Of a stretch of DNA of 39,648 nt, positions 38,819 through 39,648 are shown piece after piece (position 1 is the stretch's first letter; each line of letters opens with the position of its first letter). The DNA is taken from positions 1-39,648 of the forward strand of contig UBJO01000059.1 in the NCBI GenBank assembly GCA_900465665.1, given 5' to 3'. The notes below the pieces were generated by a model. That model did no database searches. It saw only the letters and a list, made by a program, of their open reading frames with translations, and was not told the origin of the DNA. The position numbers and the translations under genes were made by a program. The DNA is from Hyphomicrobiales bacterium. GTDB lineage: Bacteria > Pseudomonadota > Alphaproteobacteria > Rhizobiales > Rhizobiaceae.

Positions 38819-39610
38819 GTGCCTATCCGTTCATCCGGCCTGCTCTCCACCGCCCTCGTCGGGATGGCGATTCTGCTGGGCGCTGTATTCGGCTCCACCC
38901 GGCCTGTGCTTGCCGGCCCTTGCGCGCCGGAAACGGTCGAGAACACCAATTATGTCATCTGCACCGTCGATCCCGCCAAGACGGACCTGCGCCTCTTCTG
39001 GAAGGGCGAGGACGGGGCGCCCTATCGTTCCTTCCCCGGCATCGCCGACGCCATGACCGCCAAGGGCAAGACGCTCGTCTTCGCGCTCAATGCCGGGATG
39101 TATCACGAGGATTTCTCGCCGATCGGGCTTTATGTCGAAGATGGCCAGGAGCTGCAGCCGGTGGCGAGCGTAAAGGCGCCAAAGGCGAGCGGTCCGGTGC
39201 CGAACTTCTACAAGAACCCCAATGGCATATTCTTTATCGGCGACAAGGGCGCGGGCATCCTGCCGACCGCGACGTTTGAGAAGCAACGTCCCGACGTCAG
39301 GCTTGCGACGCAGTCCGGGCCGATGCTGGTGATTGCAAACAAGATAAACCCGATCTTCATCGTCGGCTCCAGCGATCGGACGCGACGCAGCGGGGTGGGT
39401 GTCTGCACGGATGGGATGGTGCGCTTCGCGGTCAGCGATGATGCGGTCAATTTCCACGATTTCGCGCGGCTCTTCCGCGATCACCTGCAGTGCGCCGATG
39501 CGCTGTTTCTCGATGGCGGGGGTGGTGCGGGGTTCTATAGCGGTGAATTGGGGCGCAGTGACTTCTCCTGGCATGGTGGGTATGGGCCGGTGTTTGGGGT
39601 GGTGGAGTAG
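38819..39610 (+). CDS. Exported phosphodiester glycosidase family (NAGPA/DUF2233) protein
   Basis: This 263-residue protein has an N-terminal signal segment (LLSTALVGMAILLGAVFG, with VLAG near residue 32) and a single NAGPA-like domain. Core motifs are TLVFALNAGMYHEDFSPIGLYVEDG, NPNGIFFI, ATQSGPMLV and ALFLDGGGGAGFYSG, of which the last is the family's Gly-rich loop with the catalytic Asp. The family includes the human mannose-6-phosphate uncovering enzyme; bacterial substrates are mostly unknown. The start is GTG at 38819 with AAGGA 9 nt upstream. It is complete, ending 38 nt before the window edge. Confidence 0.88.
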   Translation: MPIRSSGLLSTALVGMAILLGAVFGSTRPVLAGPCAPETVENTNYVICTVDPAKTDLRLFWKGEDGAPYRSFPGIADAMTAKGKTLVFALNAGMYHEDFSPIGLYVEDGQELQPVASVKAPKASGPVPNFYKNPNGIFFIGDKGAGILPTATFEKQRPDVRLATQSGPMLVIANKINPIFIVGSSDRTRRSGVGVCTDGMVRFAVSDDAVNFHDFARLFRDHLQCADALFLDGGGGAGFYSGELGRSDFSWHGGYGPVFGVVE

Positions 39611-39648
39611 GCGCTCGGGCGTCGCGCCAGGATTACCCCCCTCTGCCC

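Noticed and set aside
1..39648. CRISPR arrays, rRNA operons, prophage or IS elements
   Set aside because: No regularly spaced repeats, rRNA-like sequence, transposase or phage structural genes were seen anywhere in the window.

Overview
The window reads as a chromosomal segment of an alphaproteobacterium of the Rhizobiaceae (Rhizobium/Agrobacterium/Sinorhizobium type). Indicators are an F0-only ATP synthase operon with duplicated b and b' subunits, DUF2007 and DUF2093 proteins, a rhizobial CTTGAC-N17-CTATGT promoter, an alphaproteobacterial LexA box (GTTC-N7-GTTC), a full CtrA box (TTAA-N7-TTAAC) and an intergenic palindrome of a kind I remember as common in rhizobia. Coding density is high and composition is GC-rich. 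I see no integrase, transposase, tRNA, rRNA or CRISPR array.

Layout, left to right. 1-7.3 kb: a DUF2207 membrane protein running off the left edge, an EPSP synthase (aroA) and a LemA protein, all on the minus strand; a tiny membrane protein; glyQ; a small accessory patch with an orphan AbrB-type antitoxin and a ParD/ParE-like pair; a small membrane protein; and the S49 protease sppA. 7.4-17 kb: mntH with a likely manganese-responsive operator; a tRNA-methyltransferase-like gene and a DUF2007 gene; then ispB, an exported TPR protein, ispE, moaB, a small degenerate glycosyltransferase, a radical SAM protein behind a LexA box, and rnhB. 17-20 kb: atpI-atpB-atpE-atpF'-atpF on the minus strand, with promoter, terminator and hairpins at the internal junctions. 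20-26 kb: a SleB-type cell-wall hydrolase, kup, corA, and a cysteine-free ApbC/Mrp ATPase with a His-rich linker.

26-31.6 kb is the sugar-catabolism region: a LuxR-type solo regulator and an IclR regulator on the minus strand, divergent from SDR dehydrogenase-dgoK-dgoA-SMP-30 lactonase. The four enzymes fit a De Ley-Doudoroff galactose/galactonate route: sugar oxidation, lactone opening, KDGal phosphorylation, aldol cleavage. The dehydratase step is missing from the window. A 13-bp inverted repeat over the promoter is the likely IclR operator.

31.6-39.6 kb: a PRC-barrel exported protein with a possible general-stress promoter, a small coiled-coil/TM protein, a GGDEF-EAL protein with a degenerate GGDEF half, a PAS-PAS-pseudoREC-REC protein that lacks any kinase core, mutL of the endonuclease type behind a perfect CtrA box, a DUF2093 protein, a small hypothetical and a phosphodiester-glycosidase-family exported protein. 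The least conventional parts are the kinase-less PAS/REC protein next to the EAL protein under a CtrA box, the LexA-box radical SAM gene, the cysteine-free ApbC, and the antitoxin gene occupying the leader of the essential glyQ gene.
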